Of a stretch of DNA of 38,325 nucleotides, positions 8,084-17,813 are shown piece after piece. The position numbers and the translations under genes were made by a program. Every line of letters starts with the position of its first letter. The first letter of the stretch is position 1. The notes below the pieces were generated by a model. It searched no databases. It was not told the origin of the DNA and worked only from the letters and a program-made list of their open reading frames with translations. Source of the stretch: Chrysosporum bergii ANA360D (GTDB taxonomy: Bacteria > Cyanobacteriota > Cyanobacteriia > Cyanobacteriales > Nostocaceae); the NCBI RefSeq assembly GCF_029891735.1, contig NZ_JANQDH010000075.1, positions 1-38,325 on the forward strand, in the 5' to 3' direction.

Positions 8084-9343
8084 ATGAGAATTGCTTTCAT
8101 AGTGGGAGATTTTCCTGTTGTGTCAGAAACTTTTATTATCAATCAAATTACTGGTTTAATTGACCGGGGCTATCAAGTTGATATTTATGGTAGTCAGCCA
8201 GAGAATACTTATAAAATTCACCCAGATGTAGAAAAGTATCACCTATTGAATCATACATACTATACACCTAAACTTCCCAAAAATTACTTGTGGCGGTTGT
8301 TCAAGGGGATAGGATTAATCTTGAGAAATTGGCAAAAATCTCCTATGGTTGTGCTGCGATCGCTTAACATTTTCAAATATGGTAGAAGATCGGCTTCTAT
8401 GCGGTTGTTATATTCAGTGATCGGGCTACTAGATGCTCAACCTTATGATATTATTCATTGCCAATTCGGAATATTAGGACTGGAAGGAATGATTTTGCGG
8501 GAAATTGGTGCTATCAAAGGTAAATTAATTACTACATTTAGAGGTTATGATATCAGTTGGTTTGTAGAGCAGAATGGAGAACATATTTATGATTCACTAT
8601 TTGCTAAAGGAGATTTTTTTCTGGCCAACTGTGAATATTTCCAGAAAAAAGCTATCAAACTAGGTTGTGATCCACAAAAGCTGGTTGTTCATGGTTCGGG
8701 AATAGATAGCAGTTTGTTTCCATTTAAAATCAGACAGGCTTATGCTGATGGTAAAATTCGGATTGCTACAACTGGCCGTCTCATTGAAAAGAAAGGTATT
8801 GAATACGCTATTCTTGCTGTTGCCAAAGTGGCGAATTATTACCCAAATATTGAGTACAATATCATTGGGGATGGTTTATTAAAGCCAAAACTGCAAAAGC
8901 TGATTGATTCATTGAATATTACTGATAAAGTTAGGCTTTTGGGTTGGAAAACCCAGCCAGAAATTGTAGAAATTCTTGAACAATCACATATTTTTATAGC
9001 CCCCAGTGTGACAGGGAAAGATGGTAATCAGGATGCTCCAGTTAATACTTTAAAAGAAGCCATGGTTATGGGCTTACCAGTGATCGCCACTGATCATGGT
9101 GGTATTCCTGAACTGGTTGAAAATGGTGTTTCTGGTTTTCTGGTTCCAGAACGAGACTATAACGCCATAGCGTCAAAGTTAAATTATCTCATAGCCCATC
9201 CAGAAATTTGGTCAACAATGGGTAAAGCCGGTTGTACTTATGTAGAGTCACATTATGACCTCAATAGGTTAAATGATAGATTAGTTGAGATTTATCAGCA
9301 GGTAATCATGAATAATTTATGTTTTCAAGGTACAACAGCCTAA
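8084..9343 (+). CDS. GT4-family glycosyltransferase
   Basis: A 419-aa retaining glycosyltransferase with the GT-B fold. The N-terminal acceptor half includes the early motif GDFPVVSETFI, typical of exopolysaccharide GT4 enzymes. The C-terminal nucleotide-sugar half has TGRLIEKKGIEYAI, IIGDGLL and LGWK, the donor-site stretch APSVTGKDGNQDAP, and KEAMVMGLPVIATDHGGIPE near residues 325-345. This is the wording of the WcaL/AmsK-like group that acts on lipid-linked sugars at the inner face of the membrane. First gene of a plus-strand polysaccharide cluster. The sugar donor cannot be predicted. Confidence 0.88.
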   Translation: MRIAFIVGDFPVVSETFIINQITGLIDRGYQVDIYGSQPENTYKIHPDVEKYHLLNHTYYTPKLPKNYLWRLFKGIGLILRNWQKSPMVVLRSLNIFKYGRRSASMRLLYSVIGLLDAQPYDIIHCQFGILGLEGMILREIGAIKGKLITTFRGYDISWFVEQNGEHIYDSLFAKGDFFLANCEYFQKKAIKLGCDPQKLVVHGSGIDSSLFPFKIRQAYADGKIRIATTGRLIEKKGIEYAILAVAKVANYYPNIEYNIIGDGLLKPKLQKLIDSLNITDKVRLLGWKTQPEIVEILEQSHIFIAPSVTGKDGNQDAPVNTLKEAMVMGLPVIATDHGGIPELVENGVSGFLVPERDYNAIASKLNYLIAHPEIWSTMGKAGCTYVESHYDLNRLNDRLVEIYQQVIMNNLCFQGTTA

Positions 9344-9378
9344 CTCCAAGAGTTAATAGTAATTATTGAGATAAAATC

Positions 9379-10395
9379 ATGAACTTACAAGCGATCGCCA
9401 ACCCAGAGGTTACAATTATTGTTTCACCACGGGAACGTTTTAGCTACACCCGTGAATCCTTAGAAAGCATTTATGAGCATACCAAGTATCCCTTTAAGTT
9501 AATTTACGTTGACGGAGGTTCTCCTCGTCACATCAGGGATTATTTAGCCAAACAAGCGCAAGAAAAGCAATTTGAGATAATTCGCACCAATTATTATCTT
9601 CCTCCAAACTGCGCTAGAAACATGGGTCTACGTCAAGTTACCACTAAATACGTAGTTTTCATTGATAATGATGTGGTTGTTACTTCCGGGTGGTTGAAGC
9701 CTTTAATGGAATGTGCTGAAGAAACCAATGCAACCGTAGTTAGTCCCTTGATTTGTCAACATTTACCACTACACACAGAAGTACATTGTGCAGGTGGAGA
9801 ATCTGCTATTGCAGTGCAAACAAAAGGAGAAACCACAAAACGGCGGATAATTGAAAAAATTTATAAACAAGGTCGAAAAGTTGCAGATGTTTATCCCCAG
9901 TTACAACGGCAAAAAACGGGTTTAGCAGAGTTTCACTGTATGATGGTACGCACAGAAATTTTTGAGCAAATAGGTTTGTTAGACGAAAAACTTCTGAACA
10001 CAAAAGAACACATTGATCTGTGCATATTGGTAACGGAAGCTGGTGGTACAATCTACCTTGAACCAAAATCTTTGATGACTTATGTACCAGCGACGCAACT
10101 AGAGTGGACAGACATACATTACTATATGCTGCGTTGGAGCGATGCTTGGGAAATAGCAAGTCTGAAACACCTAAGCGACAAGTGGAAGATTACGGAAAAT
10201 GATTACTTTAAAAATAAGTATAGCCGTTTGGGATGGCGGCGACAGATGACGATTATTCATCCTCTATACCGCCAACTACCCATTGGTAAATTTGGCTCAA
10301 AAGCAGCTGGAAAAATTCTCAGTTCTATTGACAAGGTAATTAATCGTTATTTAACCAACCGCTATGCTCAATTTGCACCAGGTGACTGGAAGTAG
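9379..10395 (+). CDS. GT2-family (GT-A fold) glycosyltransferase
   Basis: A 338-aa protein with the GT-A nucleotide-sugar fold. After a first strand VTIIVSPRERF come LIYVDGGSPRHI (donor base binding), NCARNMGL (~77-84) and the metal-binding FIDNDV (D96, D98). A later EFHCMMVRTEIFEQIG and a KEHIDLC acidic motif mark the acceptor/catalytic half. It is predicted to add a sugar to a growing surface glycan. It follows the GT4 gene by 35 bases and is likely in the same transcript. The C-terminal ~100 residues have no motif I recognise. Confidence 0.87.
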   Translation: MNLQAIANPEVTIIVSPRERFSYTRESLESIYEHTKYPFKLIYVDGGSPRHIRDYLAKQAQEKQFEIIRTNYYLPPNCARNMGLRQVTTKYVVFIDNDVVVTSGWLKPLMECAEETNATVVSPLICQHLPLHTEVHCAGGESAIAVQTKGETTKRRIIEKIYKQGRKVADVYPQLQRQKTGLAEFHCMMVRTEIFEQIGLLDEKLLNTKEHIDLCILVTEAGGTIYLEPKSLMTYVPATQLEWTDIHYYMLRWSDAWEIASLKHLSDKWKITENDYFKNKYSRLGWRRQMTIIHPLYRQLPIGKFGSKAAGKILSSIDKVINRYLTNRYAQFAPGDWK

Positions 10396-10437
10396 GAAAA
10401 GCAGCCCAATGCACTGGTAAAGAAAGGGTCAAAAGTT

Positions 10438-11310
10438 TTGAAGCAATATCACAGACTTAATTCTCGGCTACCTCATTTTGTTTATACACCTGAAAGTAGT
10501 CTGAAATATCCCATAAGATTATGCAGACAAATGTGGCGAGATTTGCTAGGCTCCCGCGAAATTGCTTGGCGACTAATGGTGAGGGATATTAGCGCTAAAT
10601 ATCGTCAGTCTTTGTTAGGAATAGCCTGGGCTTTTTTACCATCAATTGTTATGGCTGTTGGTTTTACCCTTGCTAATAACGCCAGGGTGATTAACATTGG
10701 TTTTACAGGTTTACCCTATCCAGCCTATGTTATGTTCAGTACTGCATTATGGCAAACATTTGTTGAAGCTTTAAACGGACCAGTACAAGCAGTGACAATG
10801 GCCAAACCAATGTTAGCTAGAGTTAATTTTCCTAGAGAAGCATTGATTTTGTCGAAAATGGGTGAGGTTTTCTTTAACTTTGCTATTAAGCTGATTTTAA
10901 TAGTAGCCTTGTTTATCTGGTTTCGCATTCCTGTAGGTTGGACAGTAATTTTAACTCCAGTTTCATTAATTCATTTAGTTTTGTTGGGAACTTTAATCGG
11001 GCTGTTATTGGCTCCATTGGGGGTGTTGTATCAAGATGTATCGAAAGGGCTAAGTATGCTTACAGGCTTTTGGCTATTTCTGACCCCTGTAGTTTACCCA
11101 GTCCCCAAGGGTGGAACTTTTAGTTTTTTAGTACAGCTTAATCCTGTCACGCCTTTGTTAGTAACAACAAGAGAATTAGCTACCACAGGTATTGTATCAG
11201 AGCCTATGGGTTTTTGGGTTGTCAGCGCTGTTAGCTGGTTAGGGATCTTACTCACCTGGATTATATTCCGTCTAGCTATGCCTTTTGTGGTTGAGAGAGT
11301 TAGTTCTTAA
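10438..11310 (+). CDS. wzm: Polysaccharide ABC transporter permease (Wzm-type)
   Basis: A 290-aa ABC-2 type membrane protein with about six hydrophobic segments (~62-80, 95-115, 145-162, 170-195, 203-222, 260-280). The cytoplasmic N-terminal motif before the first segment, RDISAKYRQSLLG (~49-61), is characteristic of the Wzm/TagG/KpsM group that exports O-antigens, teichoic acids and capsules. The ATPase partner begins 2 bases after its stop, an arrangement typical of the Wzm-Wzt pair. The start is an unusual TTG at 10438, preceded by AAGAAAGGG at good spacing. The symbol is used for family, not as proof of O-antigen export. Confidence 0.87.
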   Translation: MKQYHRLNSRLPHFVYTPESSLKYPIRLCRQMWRDLLGSREIAWRLMVRDISAKYRQSLLGIAWAFLPSIVMAVGFTLANNARVINIGFTGLPYPAYVMFSTALWQTFVEALNGPVQAVTMAKPMLARVNFPREALILSKMGEVFFNFAIKLILIVALFIWFRIPVGWTVILTPVSLIHLVLLGTLIGLLLAPLGVLYQDVSKGLSMLTGFWLFLTPVVYPVPKGGTFSFLVQLNPVTPLLVTTRELATTGIVSEPMGFWVVSAVSWLGILLTWIIFRLAMPFVVERVSS

Positions 11311-11312
11311 TC

Positions 11313-12590
11313 ATGACTAATTTAATAAAACAAGAGACTTCTGTGTGGAATAAAGATAGTGAATTACTGATTGAAGTTGATCAGGTTTCTAAAAAATTCT
11401 GTAGAGATTTAAAGCAATCTTTATTCTATGGTGTGCAAGATATTGCTACGGAGTTAATAGGGGGAAATAGAAATGGTGCTAATCTGAGAAAAAAAGAGTT
11501 TTGGGCGCTGAAAGATATTAGCTTTCAACTGCGCCGGGGACAAGCATTAGGTTTAGTTGGATCTAATGGCGCTGGTAAAAGTACATTACTACGTATTATT
11601 AGTGGTTTGATTAAACCTGATACTGGACGTGTGGAGGTTAGAGGTAGAATAGCTCCATTAATTGCACTAGGAGCAGGCTTTAATCCTATCCTGACTGGAA
11701 GAGAAAATATTTATGCAAATATGTCAATTCTGGGTTTATCAAAACAAGAAATAGAAGAGAGATTCCCAGATGTGATAGATTTTTCGGAAATTGGTGATGC
11801 TATTGATGCACCGGTACAAACTTATAGTTCTGGGATGGCTGCTAGGTTAGGCTTTGCTTGTGCAGTTCACATAGAACCGGATGTTTTATTAATTGATGAA
11901 GTTTTGTCTGTAGGAGATATTAAATTCAAAATGAAGTGCCATCATCGGCTAGCATTACTGCGAGAAAAGGGCACAGCTTTTATCTTAGTTTCTCATAACC
12001 AATACAATATATTAAATGTATGTGAAACTTCGCTGTATTTAGCCAAAGGCCAGTTGATTTTATCTGGTGAAACTGAAACAATTATTCGTAAATATGAAGA
12101 AGACTTGTGTTTGCAGGGAACGGAAACAGCTTTAGGAAGGATCACCTTACCACAAAAACCAAAAAGTGAAAGCTTAGGGTTAGATATTCTTTCTGTATGC
12201 TTTCAAGATCAAGAAGGAAATTTATTACCAAAGGTGACAACTGGTAAACCTGCTTATTTATCAGTAAAATGCCAAGCCTATAAACATATTAAGAATGTCA
12301 ATTTAGGATTCTTACTCTCAACGACTAGTGAAGGTCAATCGCGGATTTTGACTATCACCTCTGCTAGTGAAAATCAGGATTTAGAAATATTTCCAGGAAT
12401 AGTTGAAATTCAAATGCAAATGTCAAGCTGCGGCTTAATACCTGGGGTGTATAGCGCTAATATCTACCTGAAAGAGGGTGTACGAACTTTTGATAAAATC
12501 GAGTCTTTTCGTTTTACTGTTAAATCTGAGCAGAATACTAGTCGGTGTTTATTTTATCAGCCTCATACTTGGAAAGTTATTAATCACTAA
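11313..12590 (+). CDS. wzt: Polysaccharide ABC transporter ATP-binding protein (Wzt-type) with C-terminal domain
   Basis: A 425-aa protein. The ATPase domain has Walker A GSNGAGKST (83-91), signature YSSGMAARLGF (171-181), Walker B VLLIDE (191-196), the D-loop LSVGD and the switch His in LVSH (228). An N-terminal insertion before strand one is usual for Wzt/TagH. Residues ~265-425 form a beta-rich domain like the Wzt C-terminal domain, which in O9a-type systems binds the capped end of the finished glycan before export. That suggests the polymer made by the neighbouring transferases is completed in the cytoplasm, possibly with a terminal modification, and then exported. Partner of the permease just upstream. 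Confidence 0.9.
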   Translation: MTNLIKQETSVWNKDSELLIEVDQVSKKFCRDLKQSLFYGVQDIATELIGGNRNGANLRKKEFWALKDISFQLRRGQALGLVGSNGAGKSTLLRIISGLIKPDTGRVEVRGRIAPLIALGAGFNPILTGRENIYANMSILGLSKQEIEERFPDVIDFSEIGDAIDAPVQTYSSGMAARLGFACAVHIEPDVLLIDEVLSVGDIKFKMKCHHRLALLREKGTAFILVSHNQYNILNVCETSLYLAKGQLILSGETETIIRKYEEDLCLQGTETALGRITLPQKPKSESLGLDILSVCFQDQEGNLLPKVTTGKPAYLSVKCQAYKHIKNVNLGFLLSTTSEGQSRILTITSASENQDLEIFPGIVEIQMQMSSCGLIPGVYSANIYLKEGVRTFDKIESFRFTVKSEQNTSRCLFYQPHTWKVINH

Positions 12591-12605
12591 GGTGTTATTT
12601 TGCCA

Positions 12606-13541
12606 ATGAGCTACCCTTTATTAAGTATCATTATTCCTACATATAACCGCCCTCATTTATTACCACGGGCAGTTAACACGGCTTTAGCACAAACATTAGA
12701 AGATATAGAGGTAATTGTTGTTGATGATGCCTCAAATGAGCCTGTAAATCTACTTACAGACCCACGACTAAAAGTTATTCGGTTACCAAAAAATCAGGGT
12801 ACGGCGGCGGCTCGTAATATTGGCGCAAAGACAGCAAGGGGACGATGGATTAGTTACCTTGATGATGATGATGAACTGTTACCTCATATGGCTAAAGTGT
12901 CTCTTGAGGCTGTTGCTAATACAAGTTTGCCAAAACCTGTAGCAGTGCTATCGAGTCTGGAAGTTGTTAATCAAGATGGTAAGTTTCTCAGTCAGCGTGT
13001 ACCGCCAAGTTTACCGCGTGGCGCGCATTTTTTTTTAGAAGAAATTGAGTCTGAGTTGTCGTTTTTTTCTAAACAAACACTGGTTGTAGAACGGGAATTG
13101 TTTCTGAAAATAGGCGGTTATGACGAAAATTTTACTTCTCGCGTACATACGGAAATGTTCTTGCGGCTAAATCCTGTTTGCTCAATTCTTGGTTTACCTA
13201 CAGTTAGTTATCGCCTGTATGTACATGATGGCCCTAGAATTTCCCAAAATCCCGCCCTACGTCAGGTGAATTTTCAACGTTTAGTTTCTAAACATCAATC
13301 GCTACTTCTTCAGCATCCTAAAGCATTTGCCAAATTTTTGTATGAACACGCTGTGAGGTCATCCCAATTAGGTCAAAACAGTGAGGCTTTTTCAACATTG
13401 TTATGGGCAATGCAATTAGCTCCTAGAGATACTTTATTAAGAATTAAAACCAGTTGTAAAAACAAATTTATGGGATATATTCCCCAGGTGAGACAATCAA
13501 CTAGGAGTAATTATTCTGACTTAGATAACCCGGAAAATTAA
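12606..13541 (+). CDS. GT2-family glycosyltransferase
   Basis: A 311-aa inverting GT-A enzyme. It opens with LSIIIPTYNRP, then VIVVDDAS (donor site), GTAAARNIG and the metal site YLDDDDE (~85-90). The C-terminal half has SKQTLVVERELFLKIGGYDE and an acidic TEMFLRL motif. The last ~70 residues look helical (LGQNSEAFSTLLWAMQLAPR), TPR-like. I chose ATG 12606; an in-frame TTG at 12600 would add two residues, and an AAGGTG at 12589-12594 could serve either. It is separated by 15 bases from the ABC ATPase gene. Confidence 0.87.
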   Translation: MSYPLLSIIIPTYNRPHLLPRAVNTALAQTLEDIEVIVVDDASNEPVNLLTDPRLKVIRLPKNQGTAAARNIGAKTARGRWISYLDDDDELLPHMAKVSLEAVANTSLPKPVAVLSSLEVVNQDGKFLSQRVPPSLPRGAHFFLEEIESELSFFSKQTLVVERELFLKIGGYDENFTSRVHTEMFLRLNPVCSILGLPTVSYRLYVHDGPRISQNPALRQVNFQRLVSKHQSLLLQHPKAFAKFLYEHAVRSSQLGQNSEAFSTLLWAMQLAPRDTLLRIKTSCKNKFMGYIPQVRQSTRSNYSDLDNPEN

Positions 13542-13577
13542 TTTTTTTTAAATTACTGATGTTTATGTGAGGTAATT

Positions 13578-14639
13578 ATGAAACAAGTTTCTGTGATGTA
13601 TATTATTAAGGGCTATCCCCAAATTTCTCAGACTTATATTAAAACGGAACTAGAGGCGATTTACCATGAATATAAAGTAAGTATTGTGTCTCGTAATCCA
13701 TCCAATATTCCTTATAAAAATCATTTTCCTTATCAACATTTGACGGAAATTGATGCCATTATAGAATTGATAAAAGAGGTTAAACCTGATGTTCTCCACA
13801 CACATTACTTGAATCAGTTGGACACTGTAGGAACTGTTGCTGAAATTACAGGAATACCCTTTACAATCCGCACCCATTCTTTCGATACACTTTCTTTGAG
13901 AGAAAAAAACTGGCAGGTTTATATAAAACAAATTCTGGCAAGAAATACTCCGCAATTTAAGAAAGTTGCTAGTGTCAAAGAAAACTTGCATTGGATAAAT
14001 CATGATCTTTGCTTGGGGGCTTTAGCGTTTCCCTTTGTTAGACCTTTTTTAGAAAAACATGGTGTTCGGAAAAATAAAATTATTGATTGTTATCCGGTGG
14101 TAAATTATCAGTCTTTTTATAATCGCTCAACTAATGGCGATGCGATTATGAATACTGGCGCAGTTTTGCCTAAAAAGAAAATGGAAGACTATATTACTCT
14201 AGCTTCTTTAATACCTGAGAGGAAGTTTAATATTTATGCGCTAGGTTACGATGTTGAAAAACTAAAATCTTTTAATGAAATAAAGGGTAATCCCGTAAAT
14301 ATTATTTTGCCAGTGGAACCCAATCAAATGCCTTGTGAATACAAAAAACATCAGTGGCTGGTATACACAGCAGCATTTGAATTAGCAACAGTGGGTTGGC
14401 CTATGGCTGTGGCTGAAGCACAAGCTTCTGGGGTTGGTGTGTGTATGCCTAATATTCGACCGGATATTAAAGATTATATTGGGGAAGCTGGATTTATTTA
14501 CAATTCTATTCAGGAAGTAGTTGATATTATCTCTCAGCCGGTACCAGAAGAGATGCGAGAGGCTGGGTTTATATATGCCAAAAAATCAGACATCCAAGAA
14601 CATAAACATTTACTAACTAATCTTTGGGATAAGGTATAG
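13578..14639 (+). CDS. Glycosyltransferase, GT4-like
   Basis: A 353-aa protein whose opening, MYIIKGYPQISQTYI, parallels the first gene of the cluster (GDFPVVSETFI). It has the HTHYLNQLDT motif of GT-B enzymes (~residue 76). The donor half contains TGAVLPKKKMEDYI, NIYALGYD and, near the end, MAVAEAQASGVGVCMPNIRPDIKDYIG, which replaces the usual EAMA.G.PV motif. It is shorter than the standard GT4 length and has a diverged donor loop, so substrate use may differ. Cluster context supports a glycan role. Confidence 0.78.
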   Translation: MKQVSVMYIIKGYPQISQTYIKTELEAIYHEYKVSIVSRNPSNIPYKNHFPYQHLTEIDAIIELIKEVKPDVLHTHYLNQLDTVGTVAEITGIPFTIRTHSFDTLSLREKNWQVYIKQILARNTPQFKKVASVKENLHWINHDLCLGALAFPFVRPFLEKHGVRKNKIIDCYPVVNYQSFYNRSTNGDAIMNTGAVLPKKKMEDYITLASLIPERKFNIYALGYDVEKLKSFNEIKGNPVNIILPVEPNQMPCEYKKHQWLVYTAAFELATVGWPMAVAEAQASGVGVCMPNIRPDIKDYIGEAGFIYNSIQEVVDIISQPVPEEMREAGFIYAKKSDIQEHKHLLTNLWDKV

Positions 14640-14716
14640 GAAATTTTGCCCAAGTAGATACAGTAGCAGACAACCAGCACTACAAGATTTATACCATTTA
14701 TATTTCTAATATCCAT

Positions 14717-15694
14717 ATGAAAAAAAAACTAGTTTCTATCATTATTCCCTGTTTTAATGCAGAAAAATGGTTAGCGGAAGCAATTGATAGTTGCTTGCAA
14801 CAAACTTATGCAAATATTGAGATTATTGTGATTGACGATGGATCTACAGACAATTCATTAGAAATTATTAAAAGTTATCAAGATAAAGTAATTTGGCAGG
14901 TTTTTCCTCATAAAGGTGGAAATTATGCCAGAAATAGGGGTTTTGATTTGTCTAGTGGAGAGTATATTCAGTACCTAGATGCGGATGATTATATTTTGCC
15001 TGAAAAGATAGAAAGGCAAGTCCAATGTTTAGAGGAAACAGGAGCCGATGTTGTTTATGGTGATTGGAGACATCAGCGCCATTTATCTAATGGTTCTATT
15101 GTGTTAGAAAACATAGAAACATCGGAAATACAAACAGATATTTTGGCTTCTCTACTAGCAAATTGGTGGGTTGCTTTAGCTGCTATTCTTTATCGAAAAA
15201 GCGCAGTAGAAAGTAGTGGCGGGTGGGATGAAACTTTGACGGCTGCACAAGATAGAGATTTTTTTATTTCTGTGGTTATCAATAAAGCCAAAGTTGTATA
15301 TCAACCAGGCTGTTATTCAATTTATAGGCGATACGGTGCGGTGACAGTTTCTACATTTTCTAAAACTCGTTGGTTACAAAACCACTATATAGTTTTAGGT
15401 AAAAGCGAGAAAAAATTATTAGAAATGAATAATTTATCTATAAAATATCGTCATGCTTTGGCTAGATCATATTTTGAGTTAGCCAGGGAGTCGTTATTTG
15501 TGGATTACTCACAATACCTAATTTTTTTAGAGGAGGCTCTAGTTAGGTTTCCGGAGTTTCAAGTAAATAGTAAAAGGGGAATTTATAAGTTAGCTCAAAA
15601 TATTTTGGGTTTTCGACAAACTGAACGACTTGCTAGCCGCTTTTTGTTTGTGAAAAGGTTTGTTACTTCAGGTAAGTTTGGCATGACATCTTGA
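14717..15694 (+). CDS. GT2-family glycosyltransferase
   Basis: A 325-aa GT-A enzyme with a textbook N-terminal domain: VSIIIPCFNAEKWL, IIVIDDGSTDNS, GNYARNRGF and the DXD-type YLDADD (D88-D90). An AAILYRKSAVESSGGWDE and an AAQDRDFF motif follow; the latter is the catalytic-base region. The C-terminal ~100 residues are poorly conserved and partly helical. Last gene of the polysaccharide cluster; a 77-base gap separates it from the previous one. The cluster shows no polymerase, chain-length regulator or sugar-nucleotide genes. Confidence 0.88.
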   Translation: MKKKLVSIIIPCFNAEKWLAEAIDSCLQQTYANIEIIVIDDGSTDNSLEIIKSYQDKVIWQVFPHKGGNYARNRGFDLSSGEYIQYLDADDYILPEKIERQVQCLEETGADVVYGDWRHQRHLSNGSIVLENIETSEIQTDILASLLANWWVALAAILYRKSAVESSGGWDETLTAAQDRDFFISVVINKAKVVYQPGCYSIYRRYGAVTVSTFSKTRWLQNHYIVLGKSEKKLLEMNNLSIKYRHALARSYFELARESLFVDYSQYLIFLEEALVRFPEFQVNSKRGIYKLAQNILGFRQTERLASRFLFVKRFVTSGKFGMTS

Positions 15695-15761
15695 GGCTGG
15701 GAAGTGGGAATATAATGTTGTAGTGCGAGTATACTGTGGCTAGGCTGAGTACCAGTCTTGC

Positions 15762-15800
15762 TAGCTAGTTAACAAACGCTAGCACATGATTAACTAGCTA
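15762..15800. terminator. Inverted repeat between convergent genes (probable bidirectional terminator)
   Basis: TAGCTAGTTAA (15762-15772) pairs exactly with TTAACTAGCTA (15790-15800) across a 17-base loop. It lies between the last glycosyltransferase and ruvC, which converge here. There is no clear T-tract, so the terminator role rests on position and structure. Confidence 0.5.
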
Positions 15801-15815
15801 ATTTCGTTATTAAAC

Positions 15816-16307
15816 CTAAATCTGAAACCAAGCTGTTAAAGCCAGGGCTAGGGCATCAGCAGCGTCATCTGGTTGGGGAATTTCGTCTAAATCTAACTCC
15901 CGCGCCACGGCCTCTTGCACTTCTGATTTATCGGCGTTACCATAGGCTGTTAAAGCTTGCTTAACTTGGGCAGGAGTAAATTCAACATACGGGAGCTTGT
16001 GCTGTGCTAAAGCTAACAACAGTACACCCCTGGCCTGTGCTACAACAATTGTGTTTGACATACGATAAAAGAATAATTTTTCTATGGCAACCAAATCTGG
16101 TTGTAATTCTTCAATAACGGTATGCAAATCATCAAACAAAACACAGAGGCGCTGTCCCATTTCCATGTCTGGGGAGGTGCGAATTACGCCAAAGTCAATG
16201 GTTTTTACTGTGGTGTCTGGCCGCAGTTGGGGATTTTGTGTGCAGGTAATGGCTCCAAATCCTAAAATTGCTAGTCCTGGGTCTAATCCTAAGATGCGTT
16301 TTTCCAT
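15816..16307 (-). CDS. ruvC: Holliday junction endodeoxyribonuclease RuvC
   Basis: Resolves four-way DNA junctions made in recombination and repair, acting with RuvAB. The 163-aa product has the RNase H-like fold signature. The four acidic metal ligands are visible: Asp9 in GLDPG, Glu76 in VAIEKLFF, and Asp148 and Asp151 in [11 protein letters not shown]. The stretch [18 protein letters not shown] is the conserved dimer/DNA helix of the family. Length is normal. I chose ATG 16307 ([11 protein letters not shown]); an in-frame TTG at 16316 would add three residues not expected in the family. It points towards the glycosyltransferase cluster and is divergent from yvcK. Confidence 0.95.
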   Translation of the reverse strand: MEKRILGLDPGLAILGFGAITCTQNPQLRPDTTVKTIDFGVIRTSPDMEMGQRLCVLFDDLHTVIEELQPDLVAIEKLFFYRMSNTIVVAQARGVLLLALAQHKLPYVEFTPAQVKQALTAYGNADKSEVQEAVARELDLDEIPQPDDAADALALALTAWFQI

Positions 16308-16417
16308 TAAGTTCAATAAAACTCTGGCAACTTTAACAACTCTACATTTGGTTTCGATACCAATTGGTGTAAATTTTTTTTAAATCTTTTATTTTGTAGC
16401 ACTGCTCCGAATCAGGT

Positions 16418-17806
16418 ATGTCAATTGGTTTTATCAGACAAGCCCTCACCGCCCTGCAAAAGCAGTCGCGCCGTTGCACTTCCTATCGGGTTAACCAGTG
16501 GTTTAAGTGGTTATCTCCCGGTTTAGCTGTGAAACGGTGGTTACTCATCAGCCTTAGCGGTGTACTACTGGCAATTTTGGGGTTGGCTATATGGGTGAAG
16601 CTAACCCCAATTTTTTGGGGGATAGAGTTATTGAGAGGTTTTCTGGGAGTAGTTGCTAATATTTTACCCCACTATATCAGCGGCCCGGTGGTGTTGCTGT
16701 GCGGTGTGCTGTTGCTGCTTTGGGGACAAACTCGCACTGTAGGCTCAATTACTCAGGTACTACGACCAGATGGGGAAGAAGAATTAATTGATGTGCTGAT
16801 GGCATATCGTCGATTATACCGTGGTCCTAAAATAGTGGTGGTTGGTGGTGGTACTGGACTTTCGACTTTACTAAGGGGATTGAAAACCTATAGCGCTAAT
16901 ATTACTGCCATTGTGACTGTGGCTGATGATGGTGGGTCTTCTGGTCGCTTGCGCCAGGAATTTGGGGTTTTACCACCGGGGGATATTCGTAATTGTTTGG
17001 CTGCACTAGCAGACGAAGAAAAGTTATTAACAGAGTTGTTCCAATATCGTTTTAAGGCGGGGGACGGGTTGATTGGTCATAGTTTTGGTAATTTGTTTTT
17101 AGCGGCTATGAGTGATATTACAGGGGATTTAGAACGGGCGGTGGCTGCTAGTTCTAAGGTGTTGGCAGTGCGGGGACAGGTTTTGCCAGCTACTCTAAGT
17201 GATGTTCGCCTCTGGGCTGAATTGGAAGATGGTCGTTGCATTGAGGGAGAGTCTAAAATTACTGAAGCTGGGGGAAAAATTGTGAATATTGGCTGTATTC
17301 CTGCTGATCCACCGGCTTTGCCCGCGGCTATTAAAGCAATTAAAGAAGCTAACTATATTATTGTTGGACCCGGTAGCTTATATACCAGTGTTATTCCTAA
17401 TTTACTGGTACGGGAAATTGCGGATGCGATCGCCATGTCCACAGCCCCTCGCATCTACATCTGCAACATTATGACTCAACCGGGAGAAACTGATGGATAT
17501 AGTGTAGCAGACCATATTAAAGCAATTGATACGGCCTGCGGACAAAGGCGGCTGTTTGATGCTGTACTGGTGAACAAAAAGTCCCCCTCTGAGCAGTCAG
17601 TGGTACGCTATGCTGAACAAAATTCCCATCCAGTATTCTTGGATAGGGAAGATGTTACTTTATTAGGGCGACGAATTGTTTTGGCTAATGTTCTGCATGA
17701 AGATACCACAGGCTATGTGCGTCACAATCCCCAGAAATTAGCAAGAGTTTTATTGCGGTGGTACAGTAGAAGTCATCATCGAGCCGGCAAAAATATATCA
17801 TCTTGA
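16418..17806 (+). CDS. yvcK: YvcK/CofD-like (UPF0052) protein with membrane-anchored N-terminus
   Basis: A 462-aa protein. Residues 1-105 hold about three hydrophobic segments (~41-60, ~66-82, ~90-103). The rest is the YvcK domain: [16 protein letters not shown] (~140-155), [25 protein letters not shown] and NLFLAAM, a Rossmann-like fold that binds UDP-sugars in the Bacillus protein. YvcK affects carbon flux and cell-wall shape in Firmicutes; the role in cyanobacteria is not settled. The membrane extension is absent from the Bacillus protein (about 320 residues). tsaE follows 7 bases after the stop, so the two probably form a transcript. Confidence 0.88.
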   Translation: MSIGFIRQALTALQKQSRRCTSYRVNQWFKWLSPGLAVKRWLLISLSGVLLAILGLAIWVKLTPIFWGIELLRGFLGVVANILPHYISGPVVLLCGVLLLLWGQTRTVGSITQVLRPDGEEELIDVLMAYRRLYRGPKIVVVGGGTGLSTLLRGLKTYSANITAIVTVADDGGSSGRLRQEFGVLPPGDIRNCLAALADEEKLLTELFQYRFKAGDGLIGHSFGNLFLAAMSDITGDLERAVAASSKVLAVRGQVLPATLSDVRLWAELEDGRCIEGESKITEAGGKIVNIGCIPADPPALPAAIKAIKEANYIIVGPGSLYTSVIPNLLVREIADAIAMSTAPRIYICNIMTQPGETDGYSVADHIKAIDTACGQRRLFDAVLVNKKSPSEQSVVRYAEQNSHPVFLDREDVTLLGRRIVLANVLHEDTTGYVRHNPQKLARVLLRWYSRSHHRAGKNISS

Positions 17807-17813
17807 TTTGGTT

